In this document: positions 54,327-63,658 of the stretch, in pieces
Numbering within the stretch: the first letter of the stretch is position 1
Layout of the letters: the number at the start of each line of letters is the position of its first letter
DNA from: an uncultured Lachnospiraceae bacterium
Lineage (GTDB): Bacteria; Bacillota; Clostridia; Lachnospirales; Lachnospiraceae
NCBI GenBank assembly: GCA_902763335.1
Contig: CACWRR010000004.1
Span: 1 to 64,000 of the forward strand
Direction: 5' to 3'
Length of the DNA: 64,000 bases
Program-made: the position numbers and the translations under genes
Notes under the pieces: model-generated
What the model was told of the DNA's origin: nothing
Seen by the model: the letters and a program-made list of their open reading frames with translations, nothing else
Database searches by the model: none

Positions 54327-55208
54327 TTAGCTGCACTGACCACATCCGCCGTGATGTGTATCGCCTTCTTTGAGCTTTAACATGGCTCTGCCTTCCTCTG
54401 TCTTATACATCTGCTGCCTCTTCATAGCCTGATCAAAATCAACCTTATGTCCGTCAAACTCAGGTCCGTCAACACATGCAAACTTTATCTCATCTCCTAC
54501 GGCTACACGACAGGCACCACACATACCCGTACCGTCAACCATGATAGGGTTAAGACTTACGATTGTAGGAATACCAAGTTCTTTAGTGAGAAGTGCTGTA
54601 AACTTCATCATTATCATTGGTCCTATAACAACACATCTGTCATATTTCTTACCCTGATTATTTACAAGTTCCTTTATGGCATCCGTACCCATTCCTTTAA
54701 GACCATATGAACCGTCATCTGTCGCAATAGTTACATTTCCGACTTTTCTCATATCATCCTCAAGAATAATAAGGTCTTTTGTCTTAGCACATATTATAAC
54801 GTCTGCCTCTATTCCATGTTCATGCAGCCACTTAACCTGTGGGTATACAGGAGCTGTTCCAACTCCACCGGCTACAAATAAAATTTTCTCATTTTTTACT
54901 TTTTCAAAATTTTCTTTCTCAACTAACTCTGACGGTACTCCCAATGGTCCCGTAAAGTCTCTGAAGCTGTCTCCCGCCTTTAAAGCAGCCATTTTCTGTG
55001 TAGATGCACCGACTGTCTGGAAAACAATTGTCACTATTCCCTTTTCTCTGTTATAATCGCAGATTGTCAAAGGAATTCTCTCTCCCTTCTCGTCCATCTT
55101 TACGATTACAAACTGTCCCGGAAGACAATATTCTGCAACTCTGGGTGCTTCCACATCCATTAAATAAATGTTAGCAGCTAACTCTTCTGCTTTTAATATC
55201 TTGTACAT
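54327..55208 (-). CDS. NfnA-like small subunit (FAD/[2Fe-2S] oxidoreductase)
   Basis: A 293-residue PyrK-type protein with an FAD domain (IPLTICDYNREKG, about 50), an NAD domain (FVAGGVGTAPVYPQVKWL, about 111) and a C-terminal iron-sulfur site (DGTGMCGACRVAVGDE...FACVDGP, about 225-250). It would accept electrons from NADH and give them to the NfnB-like subunit 38 bases downstream. The same protein is often called sulfide dehydrogenase subunit B. An odd CGQCS tail ends the protein. Confidence 0.88.
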   Translation of the reverse strand: MYKILKAEELAANIYLMDVEAPRVAEYCLPGQFVIVKMDEKGERIPLTICDYNREKGIVTIVFQTVGASTQKMAALKAGDSFRDFTGPLGVPSELVEKENFEKVKNEKILFVAGGVGTAPVYPQVKWLHEHGIEADVIICAKTKDLIILEDDMRKVGNVTIATDDGSYGLKGMGTDAIKELVNNQGKKYDRCVVIGPMIMMKFTALLTKELGIPTIVSLNPIMVDGTGMCGACRVAVGDEIKFACVDGPEFDGHKVDFDQAMKRQQMYKTEEGRAMLKLKEGDTHHGGCGQCS

Positions 55209-55226
55209 AATTCCTCTTTCTCCCTT

Positions 55227-56849
55227 CTATTTTGCAATTTCATATATGCCCCTGTCATTTGTTGTAACACTTACTATTACTCCTGTAACAGTACCCACTC
55301 CGAAGGTTTCCCCTGATGATGCTCTTATAAGATAATATTCATTACCTTCCATTACCTGAACACCTACATAAGAAAACTCAGCTATTCCTCCAGTTGCAGT
55401 GTTTCCCTCACTGTCAATAATAAATCCACTGGAAATTAAATTTGTCTTAAGGCTGTCTAAAGCCTGACTGTATGTGTAAGTTCTATCCACATTAAGCTCA
55501 TATATTTTCTGCGTGACAGAACTAGAAACACCCTGTTCATTAACAACTATTACTGAAAAAACATTTTTTCCAACCGGCATGTCTATAGGACCCGTGTACT
55601 TCTCTGAACCCTGTGTCGGTGTTGACTCATTCTCTCCTAATGTGTAATATGCCGTACATTTTTCAGGCACAAGCACTTCTATCTGTTTTACTGATGTATA
55701 TACTCCGCTGTCCGGTGTTACGGTCGGTGCCGTAAGTGTAGACAGTTTTATCTCAAATTCTTTGGTCACTACCGTGCTTGAGATACCCTTTTCATTTACG
55801 GATATCGCCTTCACCACTGTCGTTCCCTCTTTGTCAATCTGAAAACTGTCCGTGTACTCCGTCGATGCAGTTGTCGGTTCGGTACCGTCGGTTGTGTAAT
55901 ACATCTTATATCCATTGTTATTACTGAGTGTTATATAGATATACTGATCATATGTTCCTGACTCATAATTAAATTCAGGACCGAGAAATGAATACTCTGT
56001 AAGCTGGGAAGCTATGTCTGTTCCTGCCACTGACTTTAACAGTGCATCCATCTCGGATACCATTCCGTTTTTATCATATAAACGCAACAGTTCCTCATAA
56101 TAATCTATATTATCCGGTTCTACATTTATAAGTTCCTTGATAACATCTATCTGCTGCATGTCCATGCCGTCTATCTTCTTGTATGCATCCCATAATGATG
56201 TAAGAACTTTCTTTAGCGAACTCTTGTCACTTGCAAGATCATGTGCCTTTACATACTCATTTACGGCATTGGTATAATCACCATCATTATAATATTTCAT
56301 TCCTTTATCATAGGCAGTCTTAAATGCTGTACTCTTATTACCTGATGTCGGCCAGAATACGGCAACGGCAGCAAGAACTATCACCACAAATATTGCAATT
56401 ATTGCACACGTAACTTTAACCTTAAACATTTTTCTCTCATTACGTGCCATAATCTCTTCTTCATTTAATCTTTTCTTTCTGCTCTTCTTCACCATTTCAG
56501 TTCTGTCAACCGTGTAACCGGATTCATCATCATTATCCTTCATACTCTTCTGTATATTGGCACGATTAATCTCTTCTTCAAGGTCATCATCGAGCTGAAT
56601 GGGTTTAAATCCACTTAATGTGTCATATTTATCTGAATTGTCCTCAAGTCCCGTGTCGTAATAATAAGCACTGTGCGAATTACCTGACTGACTCTCTTCT
56701 TCCTTTATCTCCTCAAGAAGTTCACCTACATTATTTGCCAGTTCTTCTTCTATAATATTCAAATCCGGAACTATCTGTATGGGTGTTCCGCATTTGAGGC
56801 AAAAAGCCTGATTTTCATTACACTCTTCACCACATTTACTGCATTTCAT
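55227..56849 (-). CDS. Zinc-ribbon, single-pass membrane protein with TPR and chitobiase-C-like repeats
   Basis: Residues 1-22 form a zinc ribbon (KCSKCGEECNENQAFCLKCG). A long acidic cytoplasmic stretch follows to about 145, then a membrane helix (about 158-180, VTCAIIAIFVVIVLAAVAVF). Outside, about 190-290 resembles TPR repeats, and about 295-450 holds two copies of the CHB_HEX_C_1-type beta-sandwich (MYYTTDGTEPTTAS...; AYYTLGENESTPTQGS...). The last ~70 residues form another small domain. It is likely a surface or envelope protein. The ATG at 56849 follows AGGAG by 8 bases. It lies 18 bases before nfnA, in the same direction. Confidence 0.82.
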   Translation of the reverse strand: MKCSKCGEECNENQAFCLKCGTPIQIVPDLNIIEEELANNVGELLEEIKEEESQSGNSHSAYYYDTGLEDNSDKYDTLSGFKPIQLDDDLEEEINRANIQKSMKDNDDESGYTVDRTEMVKKSRKKRLNEEEIMARNERKMFKVKVTCAIIAIFVVIVLAAVAVFWPTSGNKSTAFKTAYDKGMKYYNDGDYTNAVNEYVKAHDLASDKSSLKKVLTSLWDAYKKIDGMDMQQIDVIKELINVEPDNIDYYEELLRLYDKNGMVSEMDALLKSVAGTDIASQLTEYSFLGPEFNYESGTYDQYIYITLSNNNGYKMYYTTDGTEPTTASTEYTDSFQIDKEGTTVVKAISVNEKGISSTVVTKEFEIKLSTLTAPTVTPDSGVYTSVKQIEVLVPEKCTAYYTLGENESTPTQGSEKYTGPIDMPVGKNVFSVIVVNEQGVSSSVTQKIYELNVDRTYTYSQALDSLKTNLISSGFIIDSEGNTATGGIAEFSYVGVQVMEGNEYYLIRASSGETFGVGTVTGVIVSVTTNDRGIYEIAK

Positions 56850-56893
56850 ATAAGAATCTCCTATCCGATTAATTTTTTCACCCAAAATAACAC

Positions 56894-56922
56894 ATTATAA
56901 TATATCATAATATGAATTTTAA
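56894..56922 (-). promoter_or_regulatory. Promoter of the zinc-ribbon membrane protein and nfn genes
   Basis: TTAAAA (56917-56922) and TATAAT (56894-56899), 17 bases apart on the minus strand, lie between the preceding terminator and the gene. Confidence 0.5.
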
Positions 56923-56931
56923 CGCAACATA

Positions 56932-56972
56932 AAAAAAGACAGAACCCCAATACCTGAAGTTCTGTCTTTTTT
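56932..56972 (-). terminator. Terminator of the Ig-like repeat gene
   Basis: GACAGAAC (56938-56945) pairs with GTTCTGTC (56959-56966), flanked by runs of A and T, directly after the repeat protein's stop. Confidence 0.8.
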
Positions 56973-56979
56973 CTTATAC

Positions 56980-59900
56980 CTATTTCTTCATTGTTCTTAC
57001 AACAACTGTACAGTAAAGTACTTTTCCATTAACTTTTGCAGCTATAGTTGTTTTACCTGCCATTCTTCCGACAACAGTTCCGTTTTGTGACACAGTTGCC
57101 ACTCTCTTATTATTTGAATACCACTTAATAGTTCCCGTGGCTCCAAATACATCCAGATCATAGCTGTCATACTGCTCTAATGTTATATATGTGGCATTAA
57201 GTGCCAGCACTATTACATCACATGAACTTTCAAGTCCCGTATCTGTAGATATTGCATAAATCGTAGCCAATCCCTGGCCTTTTGATGTTACCACACCGTT
57301 TGAATCAACAGTTGCCACTGATTCATCACTTGAATACCATGCAATACTCTCTGTTGTATTCGACGGTTTTACCCTTACGGATAATCTTCTTGTCTGTCCC
57401 GGAAGCATCGTTACACTTGATGCACTTATCGCAACAGATGTGGCATTTACTGCCGGTTTTACAACTACATCAACTATTCCTCTTATCTCATTTCCATCAG
57501 TGGATTCTGCGTATACACGACAGCTTCCTTTTGATATTGCTGTTATTCCGCCATTTAAGTCTACAGTTGCAACATTTGCATCCGTAGTTTTCCACTGAAC
57601 TCCCGTGTACGTTGCATCAGCAGGATTTACCGTAGCATTAACACTTGCAGACCTTCCCTCTACCAATGTAAGTTTTGAAGGACTTACTACTATGCTTGAG
57701 ACAGGCTTAATCACATTCAGCCCTACACTTGCAGTAACTGTGTTTCTATCCATCGCAATAGCTGTTATAGTTGCATAACCATAGCCTACCGCTGTTACAT
57801 TTCCGCTTTGGTCTACCCTTAACACATTACCATTGCTTGAACTCCACCATACACGTTTATCCGTAGCCGTTGACGGTTTTACCACAGCTTTTAATTTCTT
57901 CGTATATCCGAAGCTTATTTCACCTCTGCTGCCCTGTCCCGTTATTTTTATGCTTTCAACATATTCTCTGACATTTACGGTGCAGTTTCCTACTATGCCA
58001 TTTCTTACGGATTTGCAGCTTATCACGGCTTTTCCGCTTGATACAGCCGTAACCGTACCATTTTCATCTATTTTGGCCACTGATGAATCTGATGTGCTCC
58101 ATTCAACATCCTTAAATGTAGCATCCACCGGTTTGAATATTGGTTTTATTTTTTTAGAATCTCCCTTTGTTATATCTATACTCCTAGGATTAAATGATAT
58201 ACGTCTTAAAGGTTTCTCAACAATCATTGTGTATTTGTCATATAATCCACTTCCGTCAGATGCATACGCATATATTGTGACTTTACCGTATCCTCTTGCC
58301 TTGGCAATTCCTTTTGAATTTACACTCATTATATTCGGATTGCCTGATTTCCATCTTATCTTTGGATTTGTGGCAGTTTCCGGTAATACTTCAGCTTTAA
58401 GCGAGAGCACATCTCCCTTATTTACATATTCCTGTCCGCCTGACATCTTGACAGATGTAACAAATTCCTGAACCGTTACAAGACAACTTGCCGTAAGACC
58501 TCTCTCTTCCGTCTTTGCAACTATCACAGTCTGTCCACCCTTAAGTCCTGTAACAACTCCGTTTTCATCTACAGTTGCCACATCAGGACTGCTTGATGAG
58601 AATATAACATTTCTGTTTTCTGCATCTGCAGGCTTCACATTCGGAGTAAGTGCAAACTGGTCATCCTTCATTATGGTTCTTCTTGTGGCATTTAATGTTA
58701 TACCGGTTATCGCCTGTGTGACAGTAAGCGTACATTTTGCTGTAAGTCCGCTGTCCTCGCTTGTAGCTACTATGGTACATGTTCCCGGTGTAATCGCAGT
58801 TATCATTCCTGTGTTTTCATCCACTGTTGCTATCTCTGCATCAGATGTACTCCACTTTATTACCTTATTGTCAGCATTTGCAGGCAGTGCAGTTGCATTA
58901 AGCCATGCCGTCGCTCCTTTTCTGACTGACAGTTCAGTGTTACTGATGGTAACAAGTGTAACCGGCTGGTATACCTTAACATTACACATTGCTGTTATTC
59001 CACCATCATTTGTTCTTACAAGTACTGTAGCCATACCTGCACTCTTGGCAGTAACAAGACCGTTTCCATCAACAGTGACAACCGATGTATCGCTTGATTC
59101 CCATTTTACGGATTTATCTGATGCATCCACCGGCAATACTTCTGCTGAAAGTCTGAATGTGTCATCTATCTTCATTTTTATGTCTGTATAATCAAGTGTA
59201 ACGCTTGATACAGGTCTGAGTACCTCTATCTGACATGTGGCAATAAATCCACCGTCTTTGGATTTTGCAATAACTGTAGCATCACCCGGTGCCACATATG
59301 TAATAAGTCCCGTATCATCCACCTTCACTATACTTCCGTCTGAAGGAGATGCTGACCATTCTATCTCTGTATTTACACCCGGTCCTGCCGGCATCACTGT
59401 AGCTGTAAGCTGATGTGTACCCGCATTTAAGCTCTCTCTTATCTTAGTTTCGCTAAGTGAAATTCCGGTAACAGGAACTCTTACGCTTACATCACATGAT
59501 GCAACTTTTATTCCATCTTCTGTTATAACCCATATTACGGCATTTCCTCCGCCTACCGCTTTAACAATTCCATTTTCATCTACAGTCGCAACTGAATTAT
59601 CGCTTGATTCCCACTTGACCTTGCGGTTATCAGGAAGCTCCGGTGTAAATGTAATGGTCAGAGGATATGAATCTCCCCTGTCTATCTGTACTGATGTAGG
59701 ATACACGCTTATATCCTGTACAGGTTCCGTAATGGTTATGATACATTTTGCAGTTTTATTTATACCATTGACGGTCTGTGTAGCAGTAACTGTTGCAGTT
59801 CCTTTCTTTAAACCGGTCACTGTAACTGAATACGGATCATCCTTTGATGTTGCTATAGACACTATATTATTGTCTGCCGTTTCCCACTTAACACTTGCAG

Positions 59901-61149
59901 TATTGTCTGTAACAAGTGCCTTGAGTTCAACTGATTCTCCCGCCTGTATGGTTACGTCAGATTTACTGATTGCAAATGCATCTATTACTGTAACAAGTAC
60001 CTGTGCATACTGTGGTGTACTTGTTCCAAATATGTTTTTGTTTACAACTGTTGCATATACGAGGGCACTTCCGCTTCTCTTAGCCGTTATAGTACCGTCC
60101 TGGGTTATTTCTATAACAGATGTATCATTTGAATTCCAGCTTACCTGTCCTGCATATTTATCATCTATATTTGTCTTTAATGTAGCTGTATCTCCAACAT
60201 TTAAGACCGGTGTACTTGTTATGGCAAACGGAACCTCCACATCAACACTTCTTGCCGGATTCGGAAGTTTTCCATACCATGCATCCGTCTTATCTAATGA
60301 CATTACATATACTTTTGTTTTACCTGCACTTATACCGGTGATAGTTCCTTCATTATCCACATCTGCAATATCAGAATTATCACTCTGATAATATATCGAA
60401 GAAGCATTGACTGCATTTGTCAGTAATTTATGCTTTTCCTTATATTCAACAGTCACAGGAATATCTGTCTCTGTTATTCTTGCATTTACTACAACCCTGC
60501 ATGAATCCTTCTGTCCGTCAGAAGACTGCGCCGTTATAGTGGCTGCACCCGCACCTGTAAGTGTAATCACTCCTCCGCCGGTACCTCCATTTGCCACTTT
60601 GGCAACCGTCTCATCAGATGATGTAAATATTACATCGTTCGTAGATGTAGTATAGATATCACTTACGACATCTGAATCCTCATATGGATTCTGTGGCGGA
60701 TTTGTAATCTCAAACTTTACAACTACCTTTCTCTCCGCTTTTGCCGTAAGAGTGGTAACGGTACCGTCACTTCCCGTAATATTCTTTGTATACGTTGCTG
60801 TAACTGTTACGGTTCCGGCACTTACAGGTGTAAGCATAACCTGTGACACGGTATTTCCATTCATACTCTGTGGAGTAATTTTTACAACAGACGGATCTGA
60901 AGACTGCCAGTTTATTACTGAATCTGCATTAAGTTCTTCTGCAGTACCGGCTTCATTGTCTCCGTCAAAAGCACTTGCAGACCATATCTCAGGCTGCGAA
61001 CCTACCTTCCACGTTCCGTCAGTCAGCATATTTCCGGTGATAACCACCTTAAGGCTGTCCGCCGTCGCATACCGGAATACCGCAAATACACCTGCAAATA
61101 TTACAAATAAAGCTAACAATAATTTTTGGTATACTTTTAATTTCTTCAT
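56980..61149 (-). CDS. Secreted protein of ~16 tandem BIG2/Ig-like domains
   Basis: A 1389-residue protein with an N-terminal signal peptide or anchor (about 7-27) and then nearly nothing but Ig-like (bacterial BIG2-type) repeats of ~85 residues; I count about sixteen. Each ends in a recognisable pattern such as WSSSDxSVATVDENGxVTAxxxGxAxIxA. The repeats are diverged, so they are old duplications. No LPXTG, membrane helix or SLH domain is present at the C-terminus. It is likely wall-associated or released, and may mediate adhesion; no ligand is known. The ATG at 61149 follows GAGG by 6 bases. It occupies the position after recJ-apt that relA usually has. Confidence 0.85.
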   Translation of the reverse strand: MKKLKVYQKLLLALFVIFAGVFAVFRYATADSLKVVITGNMLTDGTWKVGSQPEIWSASAFDGDNEAGTAEELNADSVINWQSSDPSVVKITPQSMNGNTVSQVMLTPVSAGTVTVTATYTKNITGSDGTVTTLTAKAERKVVVKFEITNPPQNPYEDSDVVSDIYTTSTNDVIFTSSDETVAKVANGGTGGGVITLTGAGAATITAQSSDGQKDSCRVVVNARITETDIPVTVEYKEKHKLLTNAVNASSIYYQSDNSDIADVDNEGTITGISAGKTKVYVMSLDKTDAWYGKLPNPARSVDVEVPFAITSTPVLNVGDTATLKTNIDDKYAGQVSWNSNDTSVIEITQDGTITAKRSGSALVYATVVNKNIFGTSTPQYAQVLVTVIDAFAISKSDVTIQAGESVELKALVTDNTASVKWETADNNIVSIATSKDDPYSVTVTGLKKGTATVTATQTVNGINKTAKCIITITEPVQDISVYPTSVQIDRGDSYPLTITFTPELPDNRKVKWESSDNSVATVDENGIVKAVGGGNAVIWVITEDGIKVASCDVSVRVPVTGISLSETKIRESLNAGTHQLTATVMPAGPGVNTEIEWSASPSDGSIVKVDDTGLITYVAPGDATVIAKSKDGGFIATCQIEVLRPVSSVTLDYTDIKMKIDDTFRLSAEVLPVDASDKSVKWESSDTSVVTVDGNGLVTAKSAGMATVLVRTNDGGITAMCNVKVYQPVTLVTISNTELSVRKGATAWLNATALPANADNKVIKWSTSDAEIATVDENTGMITAITPGTCTIVATSEDSGLTAKCTLTVTQAITGITLNATRRTIMKDDQFALTPNVKPADAENRNVIFSSSSPDVATVDENGVVTGLKGGQTVIVAKTEERGLTASCLVTVQEFVTSVKMSGGQEYVNKGDVLSLKAEVLPETATNPKIRWKSGNPNIMSVNSKGIAKARGYGKVTIYAYASDGSGLYDKYTMIVEKPLRRISFNPRSIDITKGDSKKIKPIFKPVDATFKDVEWSTSDSSVAKIDENGTVTAVSSGKAVISCKSVRNGIVGNCTVNVREYVESIKITGQGSRGEISFGYTKKLKAVVKPSTATDKRVWWSSSNGNVLRVDQSGNVTAVGYGYATITAIAMDRNTVTASVGLNVIKPVSSIVVSPSKLTLVEGRSASVNATVNPADATYTGVQWKTTDANVATVDLNGGITAISKGSCRVYAESTDGNEIRGIVDVVVKPAVNATSVAISASSVTMLPGQTRRLSVRVKPSNTTESIAWYSSDESVATVDSNGVVTSKGQGLATIYAISTDTGLESSCDVIVLALNATYITLEQYDSYDLDVFGATGTIKWYSNNKRVATVSQNGTVVGRMAGKTTIAAKVNGKVLYCTVVVRTMKK

Positions 61150-61191
61150 AAAAATCCTCATTTCTGAGCGATTTATCGCACACTGTTTTAA

Positions 61192-61716
61192 TTATTTTCC
61201 ATCATACTTTATTACTGAACTTACATTGTAGCCTTCAAGTTTTTCACGTCCTTTAAGACCTGCAAGTTCCATCAGAAAACATATGCCGACAACTTCTCCT
61301 CCAAGTCCTTCAACAAGCTTTATAATAGCTTCAATAGTACCGCCTGTAGCTATAAGATCATCTATTATGACAACTTTCTGTCCCGGCTTTATGGCATCCT
61401 TGTGTATTTCTATTGTTGCTGTTCCATACTCAAGCTCATATTCCATGGAAACAGTCTCACATGGCAGCTTTCCTTTTTTTCTTACAGGAACAAATGCTTT
61501 CTTCATATTGTATGCTATCGGCATACCGAATATAAATCCTCTTGACTCCGGTCCTATCACTATATCAAAGTCAAGATCCTTAACCTTATCCTGCATTAAA
61601 TCTATTGCCAGCTGCAAACCCTCTGCATCCTGTAAAACAGTTGTAACATCCCTGAATATTATACCCTCTTCCGGAAAATCCTTTATACTTCTTACGTAAT
61701 CTTCTATTTTCTTCAT
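61192..61716 (-). CDS. apt: Adenine phosphoribosyltransferase
   Basis: Apt salvages adenine with PRPP to make AMP. It shows DFPEEGIIFRDVT (about 12), the VIGPESRGFIFG motif (about 52) and the PRPP loop VVIIDDLIATGGTIEA (about 119-134). The ATG at 61716 gives the usual ~174 residues and follows GGAGG by about 5 bases; the longer reading to 61746 is unlikely. It is downstream of recJ, as in many Firmicutes. Confidence 0.96.
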   Translation of the reverse strand: MKKIEDYVRSIKDFPEEGIIFRDVTTVLQDAEGLQLAIDLMQDKVKDLDFDIVIGPESRGFIFGMPIAYNMKKAFVPVRKKGKLPCETVSMEYELEYGTATIEIHKDAIKPGQKVVIIDDLIATGGTIEAIIKLVEGLGGEVVGICFLMELAGLKGREKLEGYNVSSVIKYDGK

Positions 61717-61764
61717 TTCTGCCTCCATTATTTCATTTATCATCATTATAACGCTAACTATATA

Positions 61765-63531
61765 TTAGCACAAATACCGCTTTATAACAACTCTAATATT
61801 GTTCCTTCCGCGATATTCATTAATTTCAGGATAGTATAAAACAGACAGATTTATACTGTTCTCATTACCGTTTAACGCCTTTTCAGCTTCCTGCTCCCCA
61901 AAGGCTTCCCCAAGTTCCTTCACAAACTCATCTCCACTCTTAAAAAGTGTGCCTTCCATAGAAAATCCCTCCTCCCCCATAAGATCCATTCTTATAACAT
62001 TTCTGTTCTTTCCAAAGATTTTTATTTTTAGAACCTTTACATTTTTCTGTGCAAAAACAGGTTTTTCATTTCCTTTGCCAAACGGCTCAAGCAGATCAAG
62101 TTCTTTAATCAGCCTGTCTGTTATATAGTTAAATGGCATCGGCACATCTATCCATACTTTTCTGCACAGATCATCCTCTGTTAATGCTGCATTAGTATTA
62201 AGTGTATATCTGAGTTCCTCATATTTATCATCATCAATGGATATGCCCGCAGCCATGGCATGCCCTCCAAACTTCTGAAACAGATGTCTGCATTTTACTA
62301 ACTCCTCAAACATATCGTATTCTTCAATCGACCTGCCTGACCCCTTTAACCCGTCTTTCGCTTTTGTTAGTACAAAAACAGGTTTATTATACTTCTCCCT
62401 GATTCTTCCGGCTATTATTCCGACAATGCTTTCATGACAGTCCTCAAGTTTTATTACAAGCACCCTGTCATTTATCATATCCTTTGTATTTTCTATAACT
62501 TCTACCGCCTCATCAAATCCTTCTTCTGTCATTGCCTTTCTCTCGTCATTCAGCTCCTTAAGCTCTTTTGCAATCTCTTTTGCCTCACTCTCAGATTTTG
62601 TGTATAAAAGTCTGAATGACTTCTTTGCCGTATCAAGTCTTCCTCCGGCATTAAGACACGGTCCCAGTACAAAGCCTATATGATATGAACTTATCTTTTT
62701 TCCTGTAAGTCCTGTCTCCTCGATAAGACTGATTAATCCTCTGTTTGTTGTATGATTTAACATTTTCAAACCTTCAGATGTGATTATTCTGTTTTCATCT
62801 TTAAGCTCCACCACATCTCCTATGGTAGCAATTGCTGCCAGCTCCAGATATTTTTCCCATTCTTCCGGACTTTTTCCGTTTTTTTCAAACAATGCCCAGA
62901 TAAGCTTGTACGCAACACCTGCACCGCACATATCCCTGAACGGATAATTATCATCCTGCTGCTTTGGATTAATAACCGCATCTGCCTTCGGAATAATATA
63001 CTCCGTTTCACCATCATTTTCCACATACAGTATCTCATGATGGTCTGTTACTATTATCTTCATCCCAAGACTTTTGGCATACTCCACCGCCTCAACGGCT
63101 GCTATTCCGTTATCACAGGTTACTATAAGATTCACACCATCATCATATGCCCCCTTTATTATATTTACATTTATACCGTAACCGTCATTTATTCTGTCAG
63201 GAACATCGAAGTCAACATCAGCTCCTATCTCTTCAAGTCCCTGTACCAATATATTTCCGGAGCAGACACCATCTATATCATAATCCCCCACTACCCTTAT
63301 TTTTTCTTTTTCGGCAATGGACTGATTTATGATGGATACTGCCTTTTCAACATCCTTCATAAGCCACGGCGAATATATACCGCTTTTATCACCATAAAGA
63401 TATTTTCTTATACTTTCACTGCCTGTGACATCTCTGTTTCTTATTATTCTTGCTACGACCTTATCAATTCCAAATTCTCTGCTTATATTATCAAAGTCTG
63501 CTTTTTTAGCATATACCTTCCATTTTTCCAT
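61765..63531 (-). CDS. recJ: Single-stranded-DNA-specific exonuclease RecJ
   Basis: RecJ is a 5'-3' single-strand exonuclease in recombination and repair. The DHH motifs are clear: VVGDYDIDGVCSG (about 70-82), CDNGIAAVEAVEYA (about 120), IIVTDHHEI (about 140, DHH) and DHHA1-type GGHAMAAGI (about 415). The start is taken as ATG at 63531 (MEKWKVYAKKAD), preceded by GGAGG at 5 bases; about 588 residues is normal. A terminator separates it from secF. Confidence 0.95.
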   Translation of the reverse strand: MEKWKVYAKKADFDNISREFGIDKVVARIIRNRDVTGSESIRKYLYGDKSGIYSPWLMKDVEKAVSIINQSIAEKEKIRVVGDYDIDGVCSGNILVQGLEEIGADVDFDVPDRINDGYGINVNIIKGAYDDGVNLIVTCDNGIAAVEAVEYAKSLGMKIIVTDHHEILYVENDGETEYIIPKADAVINPKQQDDNYPFRDMCGAGVAYKLIWALFEKNGKSPEEWEKYLELAAIATIGDVVELKDENRIITSEGLKMLNHTTNRGLISLIEETGLTGKKISSYHIGFVLGPCLNAGGRLDTAKKSFRLLYTKSESEAKEIAKELKELNDERKAMTEEGFDEAVEVIENTKDMINDRVLVIKLEDCHESIVGIIAGRIREKYNKPVFVLTKAKDGLKGSGRSIEEYDMFEELVKCRHLFQKFGGHAMAAGISIDDDKYEELRYTLNTNAALTEDDLCRKVWIDVPMPFNYITDRLIKELDLLEPFGKGNEKPVFAQKNVKVLKIKIFGKNRNVIRMDLMGEEGFSMEGTLFKSGDEFVKELGEAFGEQEAEKALNGNENSINLSVLYYPEINEYRGRNNIRVVIKRYLC

Positions 63532-63600
63532 CATTACCTCCATCTCGTATTCACACGGTAATACTTTTATCATAAGCAATTGCGCCGCAAAGCACATTGA

Positions 63601-63640
63601 AAAACAGGCAGAAAGACCTTTACCCGTCCTTCTGCCTGTT
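63601..63640 (-). terminator. Terminator of secF
   Basis: AACAGGCAGAA / TTCTGCCTGTT with an inner GAC/GTC (63603-63616 with 63626-63640) follows the secF stop and is followed by TTTTTC on the minus strand. Confidence 0.75.
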
Positions 63641-63658
63641 ACTATAACCTAATAAATT

